Shown here piece by piece: positions 1 through 6,263 of a stretch of 9,583 nt of DNA (within the stretch, counting starts at the first letter, position 1; each line of letters starts with the position of its first letter). Position numbers and translations under genes: made by a program. Source of the DNA: Burkholderiaceae bacterium (GTDB lineage: Bacteria; Pseudomonadota; Gammaproteobacteria; Burkholderiales; Burkholderiaceae); contig JAKONL010000296.1 of NCBI GenBank assembly GCA_022701965.1, forward strand, positions 1 to 9,583. The letters are read 5' to 3'. The notes beneath the pieces are model-generated. The model was not told the origin of the DNA. It worked only from the letters and a program-made list of their open reading frames with translations, and ran no database searches.

Positions 1-863
1 AACTCCTCGAACGGGCTCATGTGCGGGTTCTGGTAGTCCAGGCCGACCACGTAGCCGATGATCAGCTGGTCGTTCTCGGCGTGATAGACGAACGAGCCGC
101 CGTAGGGGTCGCCCGGCAGCGGCCAGCCGGCGGTGTGGATCGCGAGGCCGGGCTGGTGGCGCGCCGGGTCGATCTCCCAGAGCTCCTTGATGCCGATGCC
201 GTAGCTCTGCGGGTCCTTGCCGTCGTCGAGCTTGAACTTGGCGATGAGCTGGCGCCCCAGGTGGCCGCGCGAGCCCTCGGCGAAGATCGTGTACTTGCCC
301 AGCAGCTCCATGCCGAGCTGGAAGTTGTCGGTCGGCTCGCCGTCCTTGCCGATGCCGAGATTGCCGGTGGCGACGCCGCGCACCTTGCCGTCCTCGGTGT
401 AGAGCACCTCGGCCGCAGGAAAGCCTGGAAAGATCTCGACGCCCGCCTCCTCGGCCTGCTGGGCCAGCCAGCGGGTCACGTTGCCCAGGCTGACGATGTA
501 GTTGCCCTCGTTGTGGAAGTTCGCCGGCAGCATGAAGTTCGGCGTGCGCATGCCGCCGGTCTCGCTGAGCATCAGGAAGGTGTCGGCGGTCACGGGCTGG
601 TTGAGCGGGGCGCCCTTGGCCTTCCAGTCCGGGATCAGTTCCGACAGCCCGCGCGGGTCCATGATCGCGCCCGAGAGGATGTGCGCGCCGGGCTCGGAAC
701 CCTTCTCCAGCACCACCACCGAGATCTCCCTGTCGTACTGCGCGGCGAGCTGCTTCAGGCGGATCGCCGTCGACAGGCCGGCGCAGCCGCCACCGACCAC
801 GACGACGTCGTACTCCATGGCTTCGCGGGGGCCGAACTGGGCGAGGATTTCGTCGTGGGTCAT
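1..863 (-). CDS. Electron transfer flavoprotein-ubiquinone oxidoreductase (ETF-QO), N-terminal half, cut by window edge
   Basis: This enzyme takes electrons from reduced ETF, produced by acyl-CoA and amino-acid dehydrogenases, and passes them to membrane ubiquinone. The 287 visible residues begin MTHDEILAQFGPREAMEYD. They then show a Rossmann FAD site (VVVVGGGCAG, residues 20-29) with the ribose-binding Glu at 53 in VVLEKG, followed by the family-typical GAHILSGAIMDP (59-70). The stretch GIGIKELWEI (222-231) matches the conserved quinone-site region of ETF-QO. The family is about 550 residues, so the C-terminal part with the 4Fe-4S cluster lies off the left edge. The ATG at 861-863 is preceded by a weak purine-rich site (GAAGAGA). 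It lies 34 bp downstream of the sensor kinase on the same strand, so it could be co-transcribed, but no functional link is evident and it may have its own promoter. The identification is firm; operon membership is uncertain. Confidence 0.95.
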   Translation of the reverse strand, partial: MTHDEILAQFGPREAMEYDVVVVGGGCAGLSTAIRLKQLAAQYDREISVVVLEKGSEPGAHILSGAIMDPRGLSELIPDWKAKGAPLNQPVTADTFLMLSETGGMRTPNFMLPANFHNEGNYIVSLGNVTRWLAQQAEEAGVEIFPGFPAAEVLYTEDGKVRGVATGNLGIGKDGEPTDNFQLGMELLGKYTIFAEGSRGHLGRQLIAKFKLDDGKDPQSYGIGIKELWEIDPARHQPGLAIHTAGWPLPGDPYGGSFVYHAENDQLIIGYVVGLDYQNPHMSPFEE

Positions 864-897
864 CGATGTGTCTCTTCGTGGGAGGATTTGAAATATT

Positions 898-2271
898 TTA
901 TGCGGCGGGGTCGAGCGCGATCCGGGCTTCCAGGCCCGAAGGCCGTCCCGGCGGCGGCGACCGCAGGTCGAGCCGCGCGCCATGCTTTTCGACGATGGTC
1001 GAGACGATCGACAGGCCCAGCCCGTAGCCGACCCGCGCGGTGCCGTGCCGGACATGACGCTGTCGCATCGACGCGAGCGTCTGTGCGTCCGCGCCCGGGC
1101 CGCCGTCGCGCACGACCAGCGTGGCATCGGCGCCGACCTCGACCTCGACGCGGCTGCGCCCGGCATGGTGCAGTGCGTTCTCGATCAGGTTGCGCAGCGC
1201 GATGGCCAGCGCGTCGAAGTCGCCGAGCGCCTTCGGCGCCGCGCCGCTCTCGGGAACCTGCAGGTGCAGGCGGTCGAGCGCGCACGCGTCCTGCCAGAAC
1301 TCCTGGACGACGGTCGCGGCAAGCAGCGCGAGGTCGACGGGCAAGCGCGCCAGCGACGCGCTCGACTCCGCGCGCGAGAGCTGCAGCAGCTTCTCGGTGC
1401 GGTGGCCGAGCGTCTCCAGCGCGTCGAGCGCACCGCGAACGTCCTCCCGGCGCAGGTCGTGGTCGAGCGCGGTCTGCAGGCGCAGCCGGGCCGCGGCGAG
1501 CGGCGTGCGAAGCTCGTGCGCGGCGTTGGCCGCCAGGGCGCGCTCGACGTCCAGCGCGGTCGAGAGCCGTTCCATCAGGCGGTTCACGTGTTCCTCGACC
1601 GACCGCAGTTCCAGCGGCAGGCCGGGCAGGGCGATCGGCTGGAGCTGGTCGCTGCCGCGGCGGGCGATCTCCTGCTTGAGCGTCTGCAGCACGTCGAGCT
1701 CGGTGCGCGCGATGCGCCGCAGCAGTACCGCCAGCAGCGGCAGGATCGCCATCAGCGGCGCAATCAGCCCGACCAGCGTGCGGTCGACCGCGGCGCGGCG
1801 TTCGTCGAGCGGGTCGGCGACCTGGAGGAACAGGTCGCGCTGCGGATGGCGCGCCGTGTAGATGCGCCAGCGCGCGTTGTTCTCGAAGCCGGGCGCCACG
1901 GGGACGTCGAACGTGTCTTTCGGGGTCTCTGCCGAGCGCATCAGGACCCGCTCGCCGGCGTCGACGATCTGGAACACGACCGACGCATCGGGAAACGTGG
2001 TCGGCGTGGGCGCCAGCAGCGGGAGAGCGGCATGCGCACCGGACGCGTTGCGATCGAGCGTGTCCAGGGCGATGTCGAACATGCGGTGCGACACCTCGAC
2101 CAGTTCGTTGTCGAAGTTGAAGGTGATCTCGCGGTCGGTGTACCAGACCACGCCCAGCACGCAGGCCAGCCAGACACCGCCCACCCACAGGATCAGCGTG
2201 CGCGTGAGCCGGCCGGCCAGCGTGTCCCGGCCGATGCGCGAGAGCAGCGCCTCGATGCCCGGCGCGCTCAC
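898..2271 (-). CDS. Two-component sensor histidine kinase, QseC/PmrB type
   Basis: This is an inner-membrane kinase of 457 residues that should phosphorylate the response regulator encoded just upstream. Transmembrane segments lie at about 24-44 and 166-186 and flank a periplasmic domain of about 120 residues, the layout of QseC-like kinases with a 2CSK_N-type sensor. A HAMP-like linker (about 187-245) leads to the H-box AHELRTPL with phospho-acceptor His252. The N-box is NLIENALHH (361-369), G1 is DGGPG (389-393) and G2 is GYGLGLS (415-421). The ATP lid between G1 and G2 is short, basic and His/Arg-rich and lacks the usual F-box phenylalanines. The start is the GTG at 2269-2271, which overlaps the regulator stop as GTGA, so translation is probably coupled. 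The frame stays open further upstream, but that region is inside the regulator gene. An ExxE motif (E56-E59) sits just outside TM1, reminiscent of the iron-sensing motif of PmrB; this link is speculative. Context suggests it controls the divergent lipid A modification genes. Confidence 0.93.
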   Translation of the reverse strand: MSAPGIEALLSRIGRDTLAGRLTRTLILWVGGVWLACVLGVVWYTDREITFNFDNELVEVSHRMFDIALDTLDRNASGAHAALPLLAPTPTTFPDASVVFQIVDAGERVLMRSAETPKDTFDVPVAPGFENNARWRIYTARHPQRDLFLQVADPLDERRAAVDRTLVGLIAPLMAILPLLAVLLRRIARTELDVLQTLKQEIARRGSDQLQPIALPGLPLELRSVEEHVNRLMERLSTALDVERALAANAAHELRTPLAAARLRLQTALDHDLRREDVRGALDALETLGHRTEKLLQLSRAESSASLARLPVDLALLAATVVQEFWQDACALDRLHLQVPESGAAPKALGDFDALAIALRNLIENALHHAGRSRVEVEVGADATLVVRDGGPGADAQTLASMRQRHVRHGTARVGYGLGLSIVSTIVEKHGARLDLRSPPPGRPSGLEARIALDPAA

Positions 2272-2942
2272 TCGGCAGGGTCCGTCGAGTGCGCGAGCCG
2301 GTAGCCCAGGCCGCGCAGGGTCTGGATGCGGCTGCGGCCGAGCTTGCGCCGCAGCCGGCTGATGAAGACCTCCAGCGTGTTGCTGTCGGCCTCGTCGTCG
2401 AAGCCGTAGAGCGCGTCCTGCAGGTTCTCGCGCGTATGGATGCGGTCCGGCCGCGTGGCCATGACGCGCAGCAGCGCCCATTCCTTCTGCGTGAGCGCCA
2501 CGATCTCGCCGTGGTTGCGGACCGTCTCGCGGCCGAGATCGACCTGCAGGCTGCCCAGCACGAGGACCGGCACGTTGCCGTCGCTGCGGCGGCGCTCCAC
2601 CGCGCGCAGGCGGGCGAGCAGCTCGGCCGGGTCGTAGGGCTTGATGAGGTAGTCGTCGGCACCGGCGTCCAGGCCGCGGATGCGGTCGGTCACCTGGTCA
2701 CGCGCGGTGAGCACGATCACGATCGGGCGGTCGCGCAGCGCGCGCACCTGCGGCAGGAGCGAGAGCCCGTCGCCGTCGCCCAGGTGCAGGTCGAGCAGCA
2801 CGGCCGCGTACTGCGCCGCCCGCAGCGCGGCGCCGGCCGCCGCCAGGCTGGGCACGGCGTCGACCACGAAGGCCTTGGCGCTCAGATAGCTGCGGACCGC
2901 CTCGGAAAGCGCGACGTCGTCTTCGACCAGCAGAACGCGCAC
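2268..2942 (-). CDS. OmpR/PhoB-family response regulator, QseB/PmrA type
   Basis: This is a cytoplasmic DNA-binding response regulator of 224 residues, a normal length for the family. The receiver domain (1-115) has the acidic pocket E7-D8-D9, phospho-acceptor Asp51 in LLDLHLGDGDG, switch Thr79 in VLTARD and Lys101 in LIKPYDP. The winged-helix output domain (about 128-220) includes ALTQKEWALL, the recognition region SNTLEVFISRLRRKL and the closing wing motif TLRGLGYRL. The start is a GTG at 2940-2942, supported by AAGGA (complement of 2951-2955) 8 nt upstream. Its stop overlaps the kinase start by 4 bp. It is divergent from the pap2-eptA pair, and a tandem TTCAGG repeat lies between them, so it probably controls that pair and possibly itself. 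The closest named families are QseB, PmrA and BasR; from sequence alone I cannot choose among them, so no symbol is given. Confidence 0.95.
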   Translation of the reverse strand: MRVLLVEDDVALSEAVRSYLSAKAFVVDAVPSLAAAGAALRAAQYAAVLLDLHLGDGDGLSLLPQVRALRDRPIVIVLTARDQVTDRIRGLDAGADDYLIKPYDPAELLARLRAVERRRSDGNVPVLVLGSLQVDLGRETVRNHGEIVALTQKEWALLRVMATRPDRIHTRENLQDALYGFDDEADSNTLEVFISRLRRKLGRSRIQTLRGLGYRLAHSTDPAE

Positions 2943-2950
2943 GGGCAGGA

Positions 2951-2955
2951 TCCTT
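2951..2955 (-). promoter_or_regulatory. Ribosome binding site for the response regulator
   Basis: On the minus strand these bases read AAGGA, 8 nt before the GTG codon at 2942. A good Shine-Dalgarno match at normal spacing decides for the GTG start, which also puts the protein directly at the receiver-domain beginning MRVLLVEDD. Confidence 0.7.
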
Positions 2956-2974
2956 GTAAGCGGGAGAGCATCAC

Positions 2975-2980
2975 AGTCTA
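2975..2980 (-). promoter_or_regulatory. Candidate -10 element of the response regulator operon
   Basis: The minus strand reads TAGACT, a 4/6 match to TATAAT. It would place the transcript start roughly 25 nt before the GTG codon. The -35 position at 17-bp spacing (2998-3003) is a poor match (TGAAGC) and falls on the first half-site of the tandem repeat. That arrangement fits an activator-dependent, autoregulated promoter. This is inference from spacing only. Confidence 0.35.
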
Positions 2981-2998
2981 CCGAGCCGCGACGCGGCG

Positions 2999-3016
2999 CT
3001 TCAGGTTGGATTCAGG
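2999..3016 (+). promoter_or_regulatory. Tandem-repeat operator, probable binding box for the adjacent OmpR-family regulator
   Basis: The sequence CTTCAGGTTGGATTCAGG contains TTCAGG at 3000-3005 and again at 3011-3016. The 11-bp period places both copies on one DNA face. Read as hexamers, CTTCAG-N5-ATTCAG is close to the known PmrA box, (C/T)TTAAG-N5-(C/T)TTAAG, and to the general OmpR/PhoB direct-repeat design. It lies midway between the regulator gene and the pap2-eptA pair. The second half-site ends 9 bp before a candidate -10 for the rightward operon, which is typical of promoters where the regulator substitutes for a good -35. Binding itself is inferred. Confidence 0.7.
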
Positions 3017-3025
3017 CTGCGCCGA

Positions 3026-3031
3026 TACGCT
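3026..3031 (+). promoter_or_regulatory. Candidate -10 element of the pap2-eptA operon
   Basis: TACGCT keeps the conserved first TA and last T of TATAAT. It lies 9 bp after the tandem-repeat box, with no recognisable -35 apart from the box itself. A transcript from here would start near 3038 and leave a leader of only about 25 nt before the proposed TTG codon. The match is weak and rests on position relative to the box. Confidence 0.3.
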
Positions 3032-3061
3032 CGCTCCGTCTCCAGTTCCGGTGCCGCCGTC

Positions 3062-3775
3062 TTGCGTTCTTCTCTCCGACCGTTCTCCCGCGTTCCTCTC
3101 GCATCCGGCGATAGCCGCCCGTTCGTGGCGGCGATCGTGCTGCTCGCGGTGCTGCTGCTGTGGGACGCGAGCGGTCTCGACCTCGTCCTCGCGCGCCTCG
3201 CCGGTTCGCCGTCGGGATTCGCGTTGCGGGAGAACCGGCTCTTCGTCCTCGTCATGCACGAGATTCCGCGCTTCGCCAGCACGGCAGGCGTGATCGCGCT
3301 GTTCGTGCTCGCCGCTTGGCCGCTCGGCTACTTTCGGCGGATCGAGCGCGGCGACCGTTTCCAGCTCGCTGTCACGGTGCTGGCGTCGGTGATCGCGGTG
3401 TCGCTGGTCAAGAACCTCAGCCACAGCAGCTGTCCGTGGGAGCTGCAGGAGTTCGGCGGCGTGGCGCGCCATGTCTCGCACTGGGCCTGGGGCGTGAACG
3501 ACGGCGGCACCGGCCGGTGCTTTCCGGCCGGCCATGCGTCGGCGGCCTTCGCCTGGGTGGGCGGCTGGTTCGTCCTGCGCCGGTATTCGCCGCGCGTCGC
3601 GGCGATCTGGCTCGGCCTGGCGATCGTGCTGGGTTTCGCGCTCGGGCTCGCCCAGCAGTGGCGCGGCGCGCACTACATGAGCCACACGCTCTGGACCGGC
3701 TGGATCTGCTGGGCCGTCGCGCTCGCGATCGACCTCGCGACGACGCGCCTTTCCCTCCGCCACCGAACGACATGA
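3062..3775 (+). CDS. PAP2-family membrane phosphatase (lipid/pyrophosphate phosphatase) paired with eptA
   Basis: This is a multi-pass membrane protein of about 237 residues with hydrophobic segments at about 22-34, 74-90, 103-116, 160-172, 179-197 and 209-225. PAP2 motifs are present but altered. Motif 1 is K117-x6-C124-P125 (KNLSHSSCPWEL), with Cys where the canonical motif has Arg. Motif 2 is CFPAGHASAAF, with His158. Motif 3 is Q198-x5-H204-x3-H208 (QQWRGAHYMSH), with Gln and His replacing the canonical Arg and Asp. The catalytic histidines are kept. PAP2 enzymes of this kind remove phosphate from lipid A, undecaprenyl pyrophosphate or phospholipids on the periplasmic side; the substrate here is unknown. 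The start is uncertain. TTG at 3062 is used; GTG at 3125 is the alternative and would begin inside TM1, and neither has a clear Shine-Dalgarno. The stop overlaps the eptA ATG by 4 bp, so the two are almost certainly co-translated. Confidence 0.85.
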   Translation: MRSSLRPFSRVPLASGDSRPFVAAIVLLAVLLLWDASGLDLVLARLAGSPSGFALRENRLFVLVMHEIPRFASTAGVIALFVLAAWPLGYFRRIERGDRFQLAVTVLASVIAVSLVKNLSHSSCPWELQEFGGVARHVSHWAWGVNDGGTGRCFPAGHASAAFAWVGGWFVLRRYSPRVAAIWLGLAIVLGFALGLAQQWRGAHYMSHTLWTGWICWAVALAIDLATTRLSLRHRTT

Positions 3776-5526
3776 CCCGCGCTTCTTCCGCCCCTCCCGC
3801 ACTTCGTCCCGCCTCGCCGTCCCCGGCCTCGCGCGCGCCGAGGTGGCTCGCCGCGATCGACGGCTGGATGGCGCGGCCGCGCAGCGCGCGCCAGGTCGTC
3901 GCCGGGCTGAGCGTCTACCTGCTGCTGGCCGCGAACTGGTCGCTGTGGCTCGCGCTCTCGCACATCGGCGGTGCGCCGAGCCTCTACATGCGCTCGGTTC
4001 TCGGGATGGCGCTGCTGGTGGGCTTCGGCACGCTGGGCATGCTGTCGCTCACGGCCTGGTCGCGCTTCATGAAGCCGCTGTGGTTCGCGATCGTGCTGGT
4101 GGCGGCCGTGGCGCAGCACTACATGCTGACCTACCACGTCGTGATGGACCCGACGATGGCCGCGAACGCGCTGCAGACGGACTTCCACGAGACGCGCGAC
4201 CTGCTCGGCTGGCGCATGCTGCGCAACGTGCTGCTCGTCGTGGCGCTGCCGGCGTGGTGGCTGCTCAGGGTGCAGGTGCAGCGGGCGGGCGCATGGCAGC
4301 AGGTCTGGCGCAACGCGGCGCTGTTCGCGGCCTCGGTCGCGGTGGTGGCGGGCAGTGCGGCGGTGCTGTCGCGCGATCTGGCGCCGCTCATGCGCAACAA
4401 CGTCACGCTGCGCTACATGATGAATCCGCTCGCCAGCGTCTACTCCGCCGGCGCCGTCGTGCTCAAGCCGATGTTCGCGCACAAGCGGCGGCTGGTGCCG
4501 ATCGCCGCGGGCGCCGCGCTCGGGCCGTCGTACGCGGCGCAGTCGAAGCCGCCGCTGTTCGTGGTGGTGGTCGGCGAGACCGCGCGGGCCGATCACTTCG
4601 CGCTCAACGGCTACGGCCGCGACACCACGCCCCAGCTGGCCGCGCGCGGCGTCTTCAACTGGAGCAACGTGCGCTCCTGCGGCACCAACACGCTGGCCTC
4701 GGTGCCGTGCATGTTCTCGCCGCTGGGCAAGGAGGGCTACGAGGGCCGCAAGGACGACTACGAGAACCTGCTGGACGTCGCGCAGGCCGCCGGAATCGCC
4801 GTGCTCTGGATCGAGAACCAGGCCGGCTGCAAGGGCGTGTGCGACCGCGTGCCCCACATCGACGCCGACGCCGACCTCGATGCAGCCACGAAGGCCCGCC
4901 TGTGCGACGGCGACGAATGCCGCGACGACGCGCTGCTGCAGAACATCGACCGGCGCATCGCGGCGCTGCCCGCCGAGCGCCGCGCGAAGGGCGTGCTGGT
5001 GGTGATGCACCAGATGGGCAGTCACGGCCCGGCCTACCACAAGCGCTCGTCGCCGGCGTCCAAGCGCTTCCTGCCCGAATGCACGACCAACGTGCTGGCC
5101 GACTGCAGCCATGCCGAGCTGCTCAACGCCTACGACAACTCGATCGCCTATACCGACCGTTTCCTCGGCGACACCATCGACTGGCTGAAGACGCGGTCGC
5201 CGGACTTCGCCACCGGCCTGCTCTACCTGAGCGACCACGGCGAATCGCTCGGCGAGTACGGGCTCTTCCTGCACGGGCTGCCCTACAACTTCGCGCCCGA
5301 CGTGCAGAAGCACGTGCCGATGGTGGCGTGGTTCGATGCCGGCATGACGGCCCGCGGAAACCTGTCGGCGGCCTGCCTGCGCGACGGCCGCGACGCTCCG
5401 CTGACCCACGACAACCTCTATCACACGGTGCTCGGCGTGATGGACGTGAGGACGCCCACGTACAAGGACTCGCTCGACGCCTTCGGCCGGTGCCGAGGCC
5501 TGAAGGACCGCGGCGCTCCGGGCTGA
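3772..5526 (+). CDS. eptA: Lipid A phosphoethanolamine transferase, EptA/MCR family
   Basis: This inner-membrane enzyme transfers phosphoethanolamine from phosphatidylethanolamine to lipid A, reducing surface negative charge and polymyxin binding. The protein has 584 residues. A Pro/Ala/Ser-rich N-terminus (1-25) precedes five membrane segments at about 43-63, 73-94, 101-120, 150-166 and 182-198. The periplasmic sulfatase-fold domain follows from about 240. Catalytic features are complete: metal ligand Glu269 in VVGETARADH, nucleophile Thr307 in CGTNTLASVPC, His418 in GSHGP, Asp488-His489 in LSDHGES and His501 in LHGLPY. Cysteine pairs match the family disulfides: C303/C313, C353/C357, C378/C383 and C437/C445. 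Two further cysteines are at 535 and 574. The ATG at 3772 overlaps the pap2 stop as ATGA and lacks a strong Shine-Dalgarno of its own, so translational coupling is likely. Regulation through the upstream tandem-repeat box by the divergent two-component system is inferred. Confidence 0.95.
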   Translation: MTRASSAPPALRPASPSPASRAPRWLAAIDGWMARPRSARQVVAGLSVYLLLAANWSLWLALSHIGGAPSLYMRSVLGMALLVGFGTLGMLSLTAWSRFMKPLWFAIVLVAAVAQHYMLTYHVVMDPTMAANALQTDFHETRDLLGWRMLRNVLLVVALPAWWLLRVQVQRAGAWQQVWRNAALFAASVAVVAGSAAVLSRDLAPLMRNNVTLRYMMNPLASVYSAGAVVLKPMFAHKRRLVPIAAGAALGPSYAAQSKPPLFVVVVGETARADHFALNGYGRDTTPQLAARGVFNWSNVRSCGTNTLASVPCMFSPLGKEGYEGRKDDYENLLDVAQAAGIAVLWIENQAGCKGVCDRVPHIDADADLDAATKARLCDGDECRDDALLQNIDRRIAALPAERRAKGVLVVMHQMGSHGPAYHKRSSPASKRFLPECTTNVLADCSHAELLNAYDNSIAYTDRFLGDTIDWLKTRSPDFATGLLYLSDHGESLGEYGLFLHGLPYNFAPDVQKHVPMVAWFDAGMTARGNLSAACLRDGRDAPLTHDNLYHTVLGVMDVRTPTYKDSLDAFGRCRGLKDRGAPG

Positions 5527-5547
5527 ACGTGGCAGGTCTGCCGCCCG

Positions 5548-6132
5548 TCAGCCCGTCTTCTTCTCGCGCGGCAGCCGCCCGAGCAGATGGAATTCCGGAT
5601 TCGGCTGCATGCCGGCGAAGCTCGCCATGCGGTTCGACAGTCCGAAGAAGGCCGTGATGGCGGCGATGTCCCAGATGTCCTCGTCGTCGAAGCCGTGCGC
5701 GTGCAGCGGTGCGAAATCGGACTCGTCGGTCTCGTGGGAGCGCTCGCAGACCTTCATCGCGAAATCGAGCATCGCGCGCTGGCGCGGCGTGATGGCGGCC
5801 TTGCGGTAGTTGACCGCCACCTGGTCGGCGACCAGCGGCTTCTTCTCGTAGATGCGCAGCAGCGCCCCGTGCGCGACCACGCAGTACAGGCACCGGTTGG
5901 CGGCGCTCGTGACCGTGACGATCATCTCGCGGTCGCCCTTGGTGAGCGAGCCGGTCTCCTTGAGCATCAGCGCGTCGTGATAGGCGAAGAAGGCCCGCCA
6001 TTCGGCCGGCCGTCGCGCCAGCGCGAGGAACACGTTGGGCACGAAGCCGGATTTCTCCTGGACCGCGAGCACCGCGTCGCGGATGTCGTCGGGGAGGTCG
6101 GAAAGCGTGGCGAGCGGGTAGCGGGACGTCAT
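5548..6132 (-). CDS. AhpD-like peroxidase-related protein (carboxymuconolactone decarboxylase family)
   Basis: This is a small, probably cytoplasmic alpha-helical protein of 194 residues. It contains the full AhpD proton-relay pattern: Glu69, eleven residues, then C81-L-Y-C84 and His88 (ANRCLYCVVAH). The Glu-Cys-Cys-His spacing equals that of the mycobacterial AhpD active site. The flanking sequence (SGFVPNVFLALARRPAEWRA and LTKGDREMIV) is characteristic of the uncharacterised 'peroxidase-related enzyme' subgroup. A thiol-dependent reduction of peroxides or alkyl hydroperoxides is therefore likely, but the reductant and substrate are unknown; no ahpC is nearby. The ATG at 6130-6132 has no convincing Shine-Dalgarno. 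The gene converges on eptA with only 21 bp between the stops and is divergent from the dehydrogenase operon. It appears to be transcribed alone. Confidence 0.88.
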   Translation of the reverse strand: MTSRYPLATLSDLPDDIRDAVLAVQEKSGFVPNVFLALARRPAEWRAFFAYHDALMLKETGSLTKGDREMIVTVTSAANRCLYCVVAHGALLRIYEKKPLVADQVAVNYRKAAITPRQRAMLDFAMKVCERSHETDESDFAPLHAHGFDDEDIWDIAAITAFFGLSNRMASFAGMQPNPEFHLLGRLPREKKTG

Positions 6133-6263
6133 GGGCGCAGCATGCCGGAGTTCGCCCGGTCCGGGAAGGTGGTCGTCCCGCGTGGCGTCCTCCGATTGCC
6201 TCCGGGCGCGACGCGTGCCATCCTGTAGGCAAACAACAAAGCGGCTGCGGCTGCATATCCAAG
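6133..6263. promoter_or_regulatory. Divergent intergenic region between the AhpD-like gene and the dehydrogenase operon
   Basis: These 131 bp must hold promoters for both directions. For the rightward operon, TTGCCT (6196-6201) and CATCCT (6219-6224) are spaced by 17 bp and form a weak sigma-70 candidate; an A-rich patch (6231-6240) follows. A perfect 11-bp palindrome, CCCGG-T-CCGGG, lies at 6155-6165, about 22 bp upstream of the AhpD-like start, and could be an operator or chance in GC-rich DNA. GCGGCT is repeated twice at 6241-6252. No riboswitch or terminator is recognisable. Confidence 0.35.

Noticed and set aside
21..1679. Forward-strand open frame across ETF-QO and the kinase gene.
   Set aside because: It spans two real minus-strand genes and their gap, and its second half is Arg/Ala low-complexity, the mark of a GC-rich shadow frame.
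2272..2481. N-terminal extension of the sensor kinase up to 2481.
   Set aside because: It would lie inside the response regulator gene and add 70 residues without family similarity. The GTG at 2271 in a GTGA overlap gives a normal kinase N-terminus right before TM1.
3673..5424. Long open frame of 583 codons antisense to eptA.
   Set aside because: The translation is Arg/His/Gln/Val-rich with no recognisable domain. The opposite strand encodes a complete EptA with all catalytic residues. Long antisense frames are expected at this GC content.
5531..5542. Small inverted repeat GGCAGGTCTGCC in the convergent gap between eptA and the AhpD-like gene, considered as a terminator.
   Set aside because: The stem is only 4-5 bp, the loop would be 2-4 nt, and there is no T-run on either strand. 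Convergent genes may need a terminator here, but this one is not supported.
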